A DNA stretch of 64,000 bases, taken from contig JACGCK010000002.1 in assembly GCA_014925825.1 (NCBI GenBank), positions 434,001-498,000 on the forward strand, in the 5' to 3' direction. The position numbers and the translations under genes were made by a program. The notes under the pieces are model-generated. The model worked only from the letters and a program-made list of their open reading frames with translations. It ran no database searches and was not told the origin of the DNA. This stretch comes from Pholiota molesta. Lineage: Eukaryota > Basidiomycota > Agaricomycetes > Agaricales > Strophariaceae. Of this stretch, positions 1-11,480 are shown piece after piece; position 1 is the first letter of the stretch; each line of letters begins with the position of its first letter.

Positions 1-2966
1 TGTAAGTCTGAATCTCTCGTTGAAATGTCCTCTTTCCTAACCGATGTCCCTCGATCGTCCCAAGTAACTTCACCGTCGGTCAGTAGCCTCGGACGTACAC
101 TACAAAACGTGGAGATTAATGTGATTTTTTGCGGTTTAAAGACCAGATCCGTCAGCTGATGGACAAGCCCACCAACATCCGTAACATGAGTGTTATTGCC
201 CATGGTGAGAAAATTTTATAGATAATTGAAACCATCCAAGATGTTTCTAACCTCATTCTTGACTCGCAGTCGATCATGGAAAGTCCACCCTCACCGATTC
301 CCTGGTCTCAAAAGCCGGAATTATCGCCTCAGCAAAGGCTGGTGATATGCGTTTTACGGATACGAGAGATGACGAGAAGGAGCGTGGTATCACCATTAAA
401 TCGACTGCCATCTCCATGTACTTCGAGGTTGACAAGGACGATCTTCCCTCAATTAAGCAAAAAACCGATGGTGAGTACATTTTCGTGGAGTTCCGGATTT
501 TGGGTTACTCAGCATAAATCATCTTAAAACCTATCTCCGCTGCTTTTAGGAAACGAATTCTTGATCAATTTGATCGACTCCCCCGGACACGTTGATTTCT
601 CCTCGGAAGTCACTGCTGCTCTCCGTGTAACTGATGGTGCCCTTGTTGTCGTCGATTGCGTCGAGGGTGTCTGCGTGCAAACAGAAACCGTGCTGCGACA
701 GGCCCTTGCTGAGCGTATCAAGCCTGTTGTCATCATCAACAAGGTCGATCGCGCCCTTCTCGAACTTCAAGTCGACAAGGAATCCCTCTACCAATCTTTC
801 CAACGTACCGTCGAGAGCGTTAACGTCATCGTCTCCACCTACCACGATGCTGCTCTTGGTGATGTGCAAGTCTACCCCGACCAGGGAACCGTCGCCTTCG
901 GATCTGGTCTCCACGGATGGGGTTTCACTCTCCGTCAATTCGCCGCCCGTTATGCCAAGAAGTTCGGTGTAGACAAGGACAAGATGATGCTCAAGCTTTG
1001 GGGTGACAACTACTTCAACCCTGCCACCCGCAAATGGACTACCTCCAACGTCGGCGCTGACGGAAAGCCCCTTGAGCGTGCCTTCAACAGCTTCGTTCTC
1101 GAGCCCATCTTCAGGATTTTCGATGCCGTTATGAACTTCAAGAAGGACGCCATCGGTCCCATGCTCGATAAGCTTGAGATTAAACTTGCTCAGGACGAGC
1201 GTGATCTCGAGGGCAAGGCACTCCTCAAAGTCATCATGCGCAAGTTCTTGCCTGCTGGAGACTCCCTCCTGGAGATGATAGTCATCAACCTTCCTTCTCC
1301 CGCTACCGCTCAGCGCTACCGTGTTGAGACCCTCTACGAGGGTCCCATGGACGATGAGTCTGCCATCGGTATCCGCGACTGTGACCCTAAGGGTCCTCTG
1401 GTCCTTTACATCTCCAAGATGGTGCCCACATCCGATAAGGGACGCTTCTACGCCTTCGGTCGTGTCTTCTCCGGAACTGTCATGTCTGGACCCAAGATCC
1501 GTATCCAAGGTCCCAACTACCTCCCTGGAAAGAAGGATGATCTTTTCATCAAGTCTATCCAGCGTACCGTGCTCATGATGGGACGTTACATTGAACCCAT
1601 TGAGGATTGCCCTGCCGGTAACATCGTTGGTCTCGTTGGTATTGATCAGTTCTTGTTGAAGAGCGGTACCCTTACAACCTCCGAAACTGCCCACAACATG
1701 AAAGTCATGAGGTTCTCCGTCTCCCCTGTCGTGCAAGTCGCCGTCGAGGTCAAGAACGCTGCTGATCTCCCCAAACTCGTCGAAGGTCTCAAGCGTCTCT
1801 CCAAGTCCGATCCTTGCGTGCAAGCATGGATTGCGGAAACCGGTGAACACATCGTCGCTGGTGCTGGTGAGCTCCACTTGGAAATTTGCTTGAAGGTAAT
1901 TTCCTTCATTCTTTCTTGACTCGAGCAAGCAGAATCTAATAAAACGTATATAGGATCTCCAAGAAGACCATGCTGGTGTTCCCCTCAAGATCTCCGACCC
2001 CGTCGTGCCTTACCGTGAGACCGTCAAGACCGAGTCTTCGATCGTCGCTCTGTCAAAGTCGCAGAACAAGCACAATCGTCTCTTCGTCAAGGCTATGCCC
2101 ATCGAGGAGGACCTTACCAAGGCCATTGAAGATGGCAAGGTCGCCGCCCGTGACGATTTCAAGCTCCGTGCTCGTGTCCTCGCTGATGAGTATGGTTGGG
2201 ATGTTACCGATGCCAGGAAGATCTGGTGTTTCGGTCCTGATACCACTGGCCCCAATCTGTTGGTCGATGTCACCAAGGGAGTGCAGTACCTTAACGAAAT
2301 CAAGGATTCATGTGTTGCCGCCTTCCAGTGGGCCACTAAGGAGGGTGTTACTTGCGAAGAGAACATGCGTGGTGTCCGCGTCAATGTGCTCGATGTTACT
2401 GTAAGTCTTTGCGTATTTGATGTAACTGGATACGGCAAGTTCACCTTCTCTACAGCTGCACACTGATGCCATCCATCGTGGAGGAGGACAAATTATCCCC
2501 ACCATGCGTCGTGCTACCTACGCTGCCTGCCTGCTCGCCACTCCAACACTCCAAGAACCCGTCTACCTTGGTATGTACACCCACATTTCTTATCGTTGCT
2601 CAGGCTCTGACCCAAATCCCAATTACAGTCGAAATCCAGTGCCCAGAGAATGCCATCGGTGGTATCTACAGCTGCTTGAACAAGCGTCGTGGACAGGTCT
2701 TCTCCGAGGAGCAACGCCCTGGAACCCCCATGTTCACTGTCAAGGCTTACCTCCCTGTCGCCGAGTCCTTCGGCTTCAACGGAGAGCTCCGCTCGCATAC
2801 CGCCGGCCAAGCCTTCCCCCAGTGCGTGTTCGACCATTGGGAGATCATGAACGGCTCTCCTCTCGAGAAGGGCTCCAAGATGGAGGAGCTCGTGACTAAG
2901 ATCCGTATCCGCAAGGGTCTCAAGCCTGATATTCCTGCTCTTGATACATACTACGACAAGCTCTAG
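1..2966 (+). CDS. EFT1/EFT2-like (EF2): Translation elongation factor 2 (5' end cut by window)
   Basis: Ribosomal translocase GTPase of cytosolic protein synthesis. Visible exons are about 142-204, 270-470, 550-1895, 1954-2400, 2456-2570 and 2629-2966, all joining in phase. The first exon lies left of the window; a GTAAGT donor at base 2 probably marks its end. The G1 motif AHVDHGKST is split by the 205-269 intron. [11 protein letters not shown] (G3) and NKVDR (G4) follow, then the GELHLEIC segment of domain III. The C-terminal domain holds [10 protein letters not shown], where the diphthamide histidine lies in this family, and the protein ends with the usual DTYYDKL-type tail. Sequence conservation is near complete along the whole length, so identity is certain. 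An Efm3-like EF2 methyltransferase gene lies 5 kb downstream. Confidence 0.98.
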
Positions 2967-3286
2967 ATGTTTATGCATAGTAACTTGACGACAGATAGTA
3001 GACGAACGCCAACGATGTACATAGTGTAGTGGAATCTATTCCAGCTTTTCTTCATGATCATTGTGGGAGAGTGTGACAGATGTGTGACAGGTCTCAAATT
3101 GCGAAGTTGACTCGCTGTAGGTGCTCGCATTTCTTGTCACTTCGCTCGCTTTTTCTTTCTTGTCCAACAACTACCATTACCAACTTTTTAAACAATCTTT
3201 CGCCTGGAATCTTGCCACGCCCCAGCTTGCTCTCTCAAGGAACTACATCCCACTGACCCAACGTCAGATCCCACTATCCTTTCACC

Positions 3287-4190
3287 ATGGCCGCTTCTCT
3301 CTCGGGCTTGTCTGCCTCCGTTACGCGCATCCTCTACCTTACCGGCTTTCCGAAGGAGTTGAAGACGAAGGATATCCAGTCAGCTTTCTCAGAATACGAA
3401 TCTGTCTCTGGCGGCTTCAAGATCAAGTGGAGAGATGACACCAGTCTGCTGATTGTGTTTCAAGACGCTGCAGTCGGTTAGTTTCTGTGTCGTGTGTGCA
3501 TTGAAACATCTCTGACAATCTCTTCCTCTTATCTTCGCTTCTTTTACAGCGAAACGCGCCTATCTTAACACCGTTGCGTATCCTCCGCCCATCCTGACAT
3601 CAGCAACGACGGGCATATCCGCCACAATCAAGCCTTACGACGGGCCCGATGCCCAATCAGTTATCCAGACGGTCAATTCTAGGGGCCAGCACAACCCCAA
3701 TGCTTCTAGATCGCATAATCCTCGTGCCGCCTCAGTATCCGTTTTTCCCAGCACCCGCAGTGCATCCAACTCGAATGCGCATCCCAGTAATGGCAACAAC
3801 AACCGCAACAACAATACATCTGCCCCTAATGGCCAGAGTGTCTCTATCCCAGAGCGGGCGGAGGGCCAGCCATCACCCACGTTGCCTTCCCTTCCTTCGC
3901 ACCCTACTCTTAACGCTCTCATCAGCTCCTCGCTAGGCGAGGCGGTTGCCGGGACGAACAATCTGCCCTCCGACCCGGCTATCTTGACTACAAGCTTGCA
4001 GCAGCAGGCCGAGTCCATGAGCGGTCCCAGAATCGGCGATCCTGGCAAGAGGATGCTGGGCGCGGCTTTAGGGGTTAGGCATCCTAGCCTTGGACCAAGG
4101 GTGGTGAACGGAAATGGCAACAGCCCTGCACAGACAAACGGTGTCGACCACCTACAAAGGGCCATGGGAGGCCTCGTGGTTGCCGAGTAA
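3287..4190 (+). CDS. RRM-like domain protein, function unknown
   Basis: Two exons, 3287-3476 and 3550-4190, give 276 residues; the intron has GTTAGT..ACAG ends and joins in phase. Residues about 12-75 look like a divergent RNA-recognition motif: a short beta strand (RILYLTGFP), a helix starting KELKTKDIQSAF, and a KIKWRDDTSLLIVF strand. This resembles the RRM-like segment of R3H/coiled-coil (R3HCC1-type) and PARN-like proteins. The remaining 200 residues are low-complexity Ser/Asn/Pro-rich and then carry a conserved-looking tail with GPRIGDPGKRMLGAALG. No catalytic motif is visible. The ATG at 3287 is the first in frame and sits 320 bp after the EF2 stop on the same strand. RNA binding is an inference from fold resemblance only. 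Confidence 0.72.
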
Positions 4191-4807
4191 ACGACTCCTC
4201 GATCATCTGTAGGTGTAGCAGGTCCTCAAGTTAATCTTTTACCTCGTCCCTTCGTTATTTTCCCATAAGTATATCTGTGCGCTCCTTCTGTATTCCTGTA
4301 GTGTTATCTTTGTTGCTAGGGTCCTTCCCTTCTACCTTTTCTCGTGTAATGAACGACCCAAGAGCAGCTGGGCTTTTTTCCTCTTTTTTCCCCCCACTTT
4401 TGGCTTGTGAGCCAATTAATCCGTGCATTTAGTACTAAGGTTTCCGTATTTTTAAGCTTTTTCAGTTCGGTATGCATACTTTAATGTATATTCTCCTCAT
4501 TTCTGGCCACTATTGTCTGCACAACGTTGCCTTGAGCTTCTACTTAAATTTTACAGGAGTTCCATGGTTTGTAACATGCAACTTGTCGGGAGCTTTTGCG
4601 GCCTCTGTAAAACTTGCCTACTGACAAGTCGAGGACAAGAGAGGACAAGCCTTGCAGACGTTTAAAATCTCCCTCCTATAATTAGGCACAGCCTTCATTA
4701 ATACATTTCCGGATTCCGATCAGCAGTGTTACATACGCCATACGACGGTGACCGACCCTTTGCCATTTGCTGCGACATCAAGCTTACTCTTTATCGCCTT
4801 TCCTGCG
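4191..4807. other. Intergenic, 617 bp
   Basis: T-rich 3' flank of the RRM-like gene followed by the promoter of the lectin-like gene. Pyrimidine tracts lie around 4370-4400. No ORF with recognisable content, RNA gene or repeat was seen. An upstream in-frame ATG at 4748 could extend the next gene by 20 residues. Confidence 0.6.
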
Positions 4808-5798
4808 ATGACCCAAACAATTATCGAGACCTCAGGGTTTCCAGCAGGCTACTTTATTGTCCGATCTGTGGCATCGAAACGGCTCCTTGATGTCGCTGGG
4901 GATGGTATCGAGGACGGCACAGAAATCGTTCTTTGGCCAGAAAAAGAAAAGTCGCTTGTAGAAAGTTAGCAGCACATTCTTTCGGAACCTTGCCTCTTTG
5001 CTGTAGATCACAGTAATGACACTAATATGAGTAGGCTTTCGGGATCCAGAAACTAATAACCAGGTAAGCTTGGGACAATCTATGCTTGATAAACTTCCGG
5101 GCGCTTAAGCACCTTCTGTCTCAGGTCTTCTTCATCGATACTTCAGGCGCTCTATGCTCAAGATCTGCGGGCCACGCGATTGACGTAGAAGGTGCTTGAT
5201 TACCTCTCAGCGCCGAGGATGCGTATGCTAATCAGGCTTCTTCCTCTCAGGCGACCACCTCGTCTTGCGTCACAGACGCCCCGTATCTCTTCCTTTCCCA
5301 AATGCGTATGCCCACCCCCTGCCAAAGTTCTCCTATTCCGAGAAAACGGGGGAGATATCTGTCAATTTCATGTCTGATCCCTCTTATCCACCGCCAGGCG
5401 CACCGACTTCCAATGCCTGGCAAGGAAAGACTTTCCTCCTGACGTCTATCCCGCTGCGCAAGCCAAAGACGATTATCGATAATGCTGCGGAATTCATCAC
5501 TTCCAATATCTTCGCCCCCATCTCTCAGCTTACAGGAGCATCGTCTCCTCCTCCAGCTAAGCCCGACGAAGTGTTCAATGGAGACATCGATTTAGCTGAA
5601 GATGAGATACTAGAAGAAGAAAGGGGCGAGGAGGCGGAAGTCGATGATTCCCCTGAGCTAGGCAGGAAAGTTAGGATTGTCGCAGTGCCCACGGCGGAGA
5701 AGGAAATGCTGGATCTCTTGCTCTCCGAGAAGACGAGGGCTAGGAGGAGATGGGTTGTGACGCCTTTGAGGACGAAACAAGCGAAGACGGCGTCATGA
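4808..5798 (+). CDS. Ricin-B-type beta-trefoil (CBM13-like) lectin-fold protein
   Basis: Four exons (4808-4964, 5035-5063, 5125-5191, 5251-5798) join in phase to 266 residues. The first 90 residues have beta-trefoil character: GYFIVRSVASKRLLDVAGDG, then GTEIVLWPEK, NNQVFFIDTSGALCSR and HAIDVEGDHLVLRHRRP. Paired strands with D-V, W/Q and F/I spacing are typical of ricin-B/CBM13 repeats. The rest is acidic and proline-rich with no catalytic domain, so this is a carbohydrate-binding-fold protein and not a ribosome-inactivating toxin. No signal peptide is visible with the ATG at 4808; an ATG at 4748 would add a short hydrophobic stretch (LLFIAFPA) that could be a weak signal. Exon 2 is only 29 nt. 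Such genes are common in agaricomycetes. Sugar specificity cannot be read from sequence. Confidence 0.75.
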
Positions 5799-6542
5799 AA
5801 CTGAAGTTAATGTGGCGGCTATTGAAGATAAGCGGCCAAGAATTTGTACTTTTATATGCCTGTGTGTTTTGTGCTCATATTCGGAAATTTTATACTGCAG
5901 AAACATTTTCAGAAAGAAAACAAAGCGTTCCAAACTGTTCTGAATAATAGACACCAATTACCAAATCATAAGCTTTCTACTATGTGACGCCCATATGATT
6001 TTTTGCTTTTCTCGATTCCCCGGAATGCCGCCTGCTCAAATGGAAACAATAATGCCTTGATGACATTTCCAGAATGTTCTGGTAACCTCAATCTGACATA
6101 TCACAAAAGTTAATTCTTAAGTTGTTCGTAAGTCCAAGAACCGGGGTGCTCGATACTTCGAAATTCCAGTTGAAAATCATCCAAGGCCGATGGCAGATAA
6201 AGTCATGAAAAATAGCAAAAGAACTCGCGCGTTTGAGACATAAGATCGGCGGTATCCAATCCAAATCCAATCATTGTTGAATCATTGAATCCAGGAAGAA
6301 TCAAGAGAGGAGTTCACGCGTTAATGAGATCGGTCACACCACGTGGATGGCCGACGCGTCGATGAATAATTTAGTTGTCACGCCGAGGCGCGTTTTGTAA
6401 TGACTCGCAAACCAAGCACTTACGCAAGCGCCAGGCTCTTATAAGCCTTCCTCAACTGATTTCTCCTACTATTCTATATCCCTATATCTCTATACCCCAA
6501 TTGTATCAACTTTATATCATAACCTCACTATCAATCTCCATC
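5799..6542. other. Intergenic, 744 bp
   Basis: AT-rich 3' flank of the lectin gene, then the WSS1 promoter. Two ACGCGT hexamers (6316-6321 and 6354-6359) are annotated separately. A short minus-strand ORF at 6088-6270 has no family resemblance and is discounted. Confidence 0.6.
6316..6359. promoter_or_regulatory. Pair of MluI cell-cycle box-like motifs upstream of WSS1
   Basis: ACGCGT occurs at 6316-6321 and again at 6354-6359, 38 bp apart and 185-227 bp before the WSS1 start codon. In yeasts this hexamer is the core site of the G1/S factor MBF, which drives DNA-replication and repair genes. The motif is visible; MBF control is an inference, and single copies are expected by chance about every 4 kb. 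Confidence 0.4.
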
Positions 6543-7952
6543 ATGTCCGACATTTTTGTTCAATCGTTCACGCATCTCAAGGACAAACCTAATGCCGACA
6601 AGGCGCTGCATATGTTGCAGCGCATCGCATCACTTGTGAAGCCCATAATGAGGAAGCGTGGTTGGGTTCTTCCGGTCCTCTCTGAGTTCTTTCCAGATAA
6701 TCCTAATCTACTTGGTGAGCCATTGTTCTTCAGAAAGCATCCCTGCACACACTGAGTTGACGGCAACTAATTTTGAACCAGGACTAAGTGCGTAGCCAAC
6801 ATGATCATGTCTACGTTATGCTTCCGAACTTAATCATCGGATGTGATTTAGATGTCAACATGGGCCAAAAGATTCTCGTCCGATTACGCCCTCCGTTTTC
6901 TCCTGATACGTTTCTTCTTGAAGAAGACGTAGTCCAGACTATGTTGCACGAGGTAATGTTCAAGTTCAACCCAGCATCTCCGATTAATTGAGAGTCCTAA
7001 TGTTATATTTCCAATCCAAGCTTACCCACAATGTTCATGGACCCCATGATGACAATTTTTATAAATACCTCTCCGGATTGCAAGAAGAATACGATGCCCT
7101 GCAACGTTCAGGTTACGCCGGTGAAGGTTTCTTCTCCGCAGGCCACCGGCTAGGGAAATCCCACAATGCGCCACCACATTTGGCTCGGTTGAAAGCTTTG
7201 GAAGCAGCAGAAAAACGAATGCAAACATCTCGTGTGCTAGGCACAGGCGGCAGGGTTGGAGGGTTGGCAAAGAATGCCGGTATAAGTCCAAGAGAACTTG
7301 CTGCGCGTGTAAGTTCTTTCGGTCATGGTTATCCTTGGAGAATATGTCATTGAAACGGCCCTTGAATTAGGCTGCGGAGCGAAGGTTGAAAGACGAGAAA
7401 TCGTGCGCATCTGGAGCCGACGCCCAGCGGGAAGCCGACAAAGCAGCCAAAGAGAGCGTCGAAAAGCGAGTCATCGATTTAACCCTGGAAGATGATGATC
7501 ACACCCATGGATCTGGCTCAGACTCGGATATAATCATCGTACAGGATGTTCATCCTAATCCGAATGGAAATTCGAAGGCTACGTCCAATTCCTTGAAGAC
7601 GAGAAACGTGCCCAAAAATCAGACGTCATTCAGTTCTTCTTCGTCTCGAACTAGTACCGGGAAGGGGTCTTTCAGAACACCACAGGGCGATTCGGCAACC
7701 ACATTAGTCGAAAGGCCAAAACCTTCGCGTGTACCGCCGCGAAAAGGGCCGTCGACGTCGTCAGCGGGGGAATGGTCATGTGTAGCATGCACGTTGCTCA
7801 ATCCAGCCAATGCATTGCAGTGCGATGCGTGTCATCTGCGCAAACCTTTCGACGAACGTGTAGGCTGGGCATGCTTAACTTGCGGCGAGACGGCAATACC
7901 ACACGATTTCTGGACATGTACCTTCTGTGGTACAGTGAAGTTAAGTAGTTAG
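6543..7952 (+). CDS. WSS1: Wss1-like DNA-protein crosslink metalloprotease (WLM domain)
   Basis: Zinc protease of the Wss1/SPRTN group, which degrades proteins crosslinked to DNA and works with SUMO and Cdc48 in yeast. Exons 6543-6714, 6782-6787, 6852-6952, 7021-7308 and 7371-7952 give 382 residues. The WLM domain (about 1-130) contains HELTHNVHGPHD at 92-103: H92, E93 and H96 are the HExxH zinc/catalytic residues and H102 the likely third ligand. The second exon is only 6 nt, yet it restores the conserved LLGLNVN motif. A predicted SIM-like acidic stretch (VIDLTLEDDD) follows the helical part. Two C-terminal RanBP2-type zinc fingers are visible at about 322-345 (W-x-C-x2-C..C-x2-C) and 355-378. 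Family, catalytic and SUMO-binding elements are all present, so the assignment is firm. It converges on EFM3, 146 bp away. Confidence 0.93.
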
Positions 7953-8098
7953 CTGCAGTTTGCTTGCGCTTGTACCCTCGATGTCGCCTCTTATTTTATT
8001 TTTCGAGAAAAGCGTGGATGCCAAGCTGCGTGCTTGAGTTGTAATTCATATTCTGTAGGTATACCAATTGAATTTAGTATACCTATCATAGTTTAGAT

Positions 8099-9600
8099 TC
8101 AGGACATTTGTGTGATGCGAAATAATTTGACATCTCGGCATGAGTTATGGGTTTCTACTGTTTCCAAAAATGGTGTTTTGTCGAATCCAATGTGTAGTTC
8201 TTCCATATCCAGACATTCCTCTGTCAAATATTTACATTATTTAGGAATTTACAAACTGATTGCGAACACAATTTACCTCTAACATGACTCAGGAAGCGAT
8301 TCATGGTTTCCTCATTCCTCAACGTGATGGCGATAATCGCAACTTTAGAATTTTCGGAACGGCTCGAAGGTTGCAGGGCAATCTTAATCGCCCCTACCAG
8401 CACTGGAATCAGAGAAGGATCGAAAACCTATAAAAGATTTCTTCAACGAATTGGATTGAATATGAAGTTATGAGTTACTGACAACATCAGCGCCTAGAAT
8501 GACCTGGGGGTTTATCTTCTCGTGTATAAGACTAGTAATTGTGGAGTTGTCTTCTTCCAATGATTCTGACCAATCGAGTTTCAGGTAGCCTATATTTGAA
8601 TGCGAAGATGAGAGATCTAAAGTAGGCCAGTTAGTTTCTTATGGGGTATTCTATAATATAAGAAGCTCACTGCTTGGTAGGTTGACATTATGGTGACATC
8701 GAGCCAGTACCTCATCGTTGATGTCGGTCAGCCATAACGATGCGCGACTGTCTGACGTCGCCTTTTCTTGGAGCCGCTGCAGGCCAGCAACAATGATACC
8801 AAGAAAACCAATGCCGGATCCGAGTTCGAGGACGCGTTTGGAAGTGACTAAATCTAATAAACAGGGTCAGACTTTTTGCATGCTAAGTATACAAATAACA
8901 TTGAACGTACCAGGATGTAGAATGAGATACTGTGCAAGTACAAAGCTTGCGAGCCACGTTCTTAAGCCTGTAGTCCCACTTTCGATCACCGTACGAGATT
9001 CAAGCAGGGTTGCAGTATGGTGATGAGCGGTATCCACGGCATCCATTCTTGAGGATGCAAGTAATCCGGAAGTGTGCTCAGGCATACACCAGAAGTGTGT
9101 GATATATGAAGGAGCCGGCGGACCACCTTGAAGAGGAACGCCTTTGCCGCAGATCTGATCCCGCATAGAAGGACGAGATGACCCAGTTGGCCTATGAGAG
9201 AAAATAATCAAGAGGACCTGCGGTTGCTCCAAAATCGATCTTACGGTCCAGTAGGAGGCATCAATGACAAGTAATGGTCAAAAATCCGAGCGTCGATTTC
9301 CGAATCTTCATCATCCTAGTGGAGAATGAGATTGTCCGTCCTATAGGGCAGGATCCAGTGACATGCCTCGTCGTTTTCCTGTTTTCTTGCCAGTTCTTCA
9401 AGGTTCTCTATGGCCCACTTCCAGAAACGTTTCTGATATTGAATTGAAGGTGGGTATTGTTGAAAATGGGGGTTGAGTAAAATATCATAGACAAGGAATT
9501 TGTTTATCGATTGAAATTTGCATTCAGATGGAAATATGAGATTATTCAGCGGCGTCAATCCAAAGAAAGCGCGTAAAAGAGCGAATAGTTGGGCGTTCAT
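8099..9600 (-). CDS. EFM3: Efm3/FAM86-like protein-lysine methyltransferase (EF2 substrate family)
   Basis: SAM-dependent seven-beta-strand lysine methyltransferase. In yeast and humans this family (Efm3, EEF2KMT) methylates one lysine of elongation factor 2. Seven minus-strand exons (9363-9600, 9245-9305, 8911-9191, 8671-8847, 8483-8616, 8277-8427, 8099-8220) join in phase to 387 residues. Hallmarks are ESGTTGLRTW just before the fold, SAM motif I VLELGSGIGFLG at about 199-210, and the post-I acidic residue in LWLTDIND. The characteristic ILGADVVFDPSLIPVL (motif IV, D/E-x-x-Y/F type) follows. The first intron (9306-9362) uses a weak GTCACT donor and is the least certain junction. The ATG at 9600 is shared with a 114-bp divergent promoter to mS45. 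Its presumed substrate, EF2, is encoded at the start of the window. Confidence 0.88.
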
Positions 9601-9714
9601 GGATAACTTTAACTTAGGGTCTGGATTGATCGTCAACGCGTGTGTCCGTGTTTGTCTCTATCACGTGACCATTCCCAAAAATCCTTCAAATTTTTCGGCT
9701 GGCACTCACCTCCA
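9601..9714. promoter_or_regulatory. 114-bp bidirectional promoter, EFM3 / mS45
   Basis: Only 114 bp separate the two start codons, so both promoters must overlap. It contains one ACGCGT hexamer at 9636-9641 and a CACGTG palindrome at 9662-9667. No TATA box is evident. Shared control of a translation-factor methyltransferase and a mitoribosomal protein is an inference from geometry. Confidence 0.55.
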
Positions 9715-11368
9715 ATGTTCCATCGTCACCTTTCTTCCTCCTTCCGGCCATGTTTACGACCCCTTTCGCGTCCGTTGGCAAACATCCCCAGTGCTATCCA
9801 GAGTCGGGGGATTGCTTCCTCTCCTTCGCGTAGGGCTGAAAGTCCCGCTGCTGTCGAGGAGCACTCGGATGAGACGACCGACGAGGACCTACTCTTACAG
9901 CCAGACGCAGATAGTTCCGCGGGGCCAGCATCCTATCGCGAATTTATGGAGAAGATTGGCCATAGATTTCAGTACGCTAGCCCTCTTGCCTACCTGGGAG
10001 ATACAGTTGAGTTCGTCCTCTGCACTCCGCGTCGCGACAGGCATTTAATTCGTTCCCGCCCATAGCCCTTCCCCATGAACCCTTCCTTCAGGCCACCACC
10101 GCCTATCTCTAATGAACAGAAGGATGTGATGTTCCAGCTGTATCTTAGGCATCCGTTGGAAAATGGCCCTCGGCGTTTAGCGAAGCGGTTCAACATTAGT
10201 TTGAAACGTGTAAATGCTATCATCCGTCTCAAACTACTGGAGCAGCGTCTCAGCATGGAGGTTAGTTTTTCATTATGTTTTAAATTCTACGGCCCTTCGC
10301 CGTCGATTCGCGTGATGCTTTTTTCGATTAGTCTTATAGACTTATACATGGTTACAACTCGTAATTTCTGACCTCTTCATCAAAAATTATTTTGTTTTCA
10401 CGTCGCTGACATACCCTCTGTTCTATAGGTATATTCTTTCGTTGTCTGACTGCAGATGCCATTACTGACGCAGAATATCTTCTGGCATTACAATCATATT
10501 AGCCTGTGCGTATCCATTTTTCTTTACGTTCGCCAATATATCGCATGATGAGACGTATATTCATTCGCGAAACGGAAGACATCTCGAGTGCCCTTACATC
10601 ACCCGTGATATGGTTATAACCGTTTCAACCCCATCTGATATTATTTTTTGCTCTTTATTTTACTTTCATCGCAAACCTTACATTAACATCCGACTATCCT
10701 GTTTGCAGAACTCTAAACTCCAAACCGGATTCCAAGTTGGAATGGAGAGGCTGCTTGGCGCGCAAACACACAGCTCTATCTCAGATATTAGGAAGAACGT
10801 GTTGAAGACTGAGGCATGGTTGAACAAGGCTCTCAAAGAGTCTGAGAACCAGGATGAAGTAGCAACTGTGGATTCTTCCGATCCAACGTCTCCTTCATTC
10901 ATACCACCTGATGTCAACGAGGCTCGATCCGATGTCCAGAAAGCGGATATGCTGGAGCAGGAAGAGCAACGTGACATGAGCGTCTCTCACTACGAACGAC
11001 TCTACTGGGAGTCTGTTCAAGAAGATGGACGGGTAAGTTTTTGGATGCTACTTTGGCTACTTATTCATTAAACGTGTCGTTTCCAGGAACCTCTTCTGCC
11101 CTCCATCTTGCAAACCGAGAAACAGAAAGCTGAATTGAGGAAGCTGAATGCGGAAATCAAGGCCAGCAAGCAATTCTTGGTGCGTAAACCACAGACGGCA
11201 TTCATTCGCAGGCCACAGAAAGCGGTTTTCGTGGTTGGTAAACCCCGAGGTCGCAAAGGGCCTACCACGAAATTCGTAGACGTCGGCGGTCAATTCATGG
11301 ATCTCAGTGATCGCATTAAGAGTCTGGGTATCTCTAAGCGCAGAGCCATGAGGCGGCGAACGAAGTAG
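9715..11368 (+). CDS. BOT1 (mS45): Mitochondrial small ribosomal subunit protein mS45 (Bot1/Mrps35)
   Basis: Fungal mitoribosomal protein ('eukaryotic mitochondrial regulator protein' family). Four exons (9715-10005, 10066-10260, 10709-11032, 11087-11368) give 363 residues in phase. Residues 1-36 form an Arg/Ser-rich, acid-free presequence (many R, S, L; no D/E), as expected for import to the matrix. The family signature follows: YLGDTPFPMNPSFRPPPPIS, then NGPRRLAKRFNISLKRVNAI and LQTGFQVGMERLLG. The C-terminus is very basic (SKRRAMRRRTK), consistent with rRNA contact. The ORF also has an open frame back to 9640, but the ATG at 9715 fits the presequence best. Intron 2 (10261-10708, 448 nt) is far longer than its neighbours. 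The gene converges with the NR2C2AP-like gene. Confidence 0.88.
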
Positions 11369-11401
11369 TTATATAAAGTAGTAATTCGTACCCCCCCATA
11401 T

Positions 11402-11416
11402 CCCCCCCCCCCCCCC
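11402..11416 (+). repeat. Poly-C homopolymer
   Basis: Fifteen consecutive C, preceded by a C7 run around 11390-11397, in the 3' flank between mS45 and the NR2C2AP-like gene. It is a likely site of length variation or sequencing error and lies in no gene. Confidence 0.9.
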
Positions 11417-11480
11417 GGTATAATTCTTGCTTTGGGTTGTCAATGACCATAACATCTTAGATTATCAAATCCATCTTGTG

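Noticed and set aside
546..1988. Long minus-strand ORF (480 codons) over the EF2 gene
   Set aside because: It is the antisense shadow of highly biased EF2 codons; its translation has no family resemblance and the plus frame is unmistakable.
4808..5798. Ricin-type toxin
   Set aside because: Only the sugar-binding beta-trefoil fold is visible; there is no ribosome-inactivating (RIP) chain and the rest is acidic low complexity.
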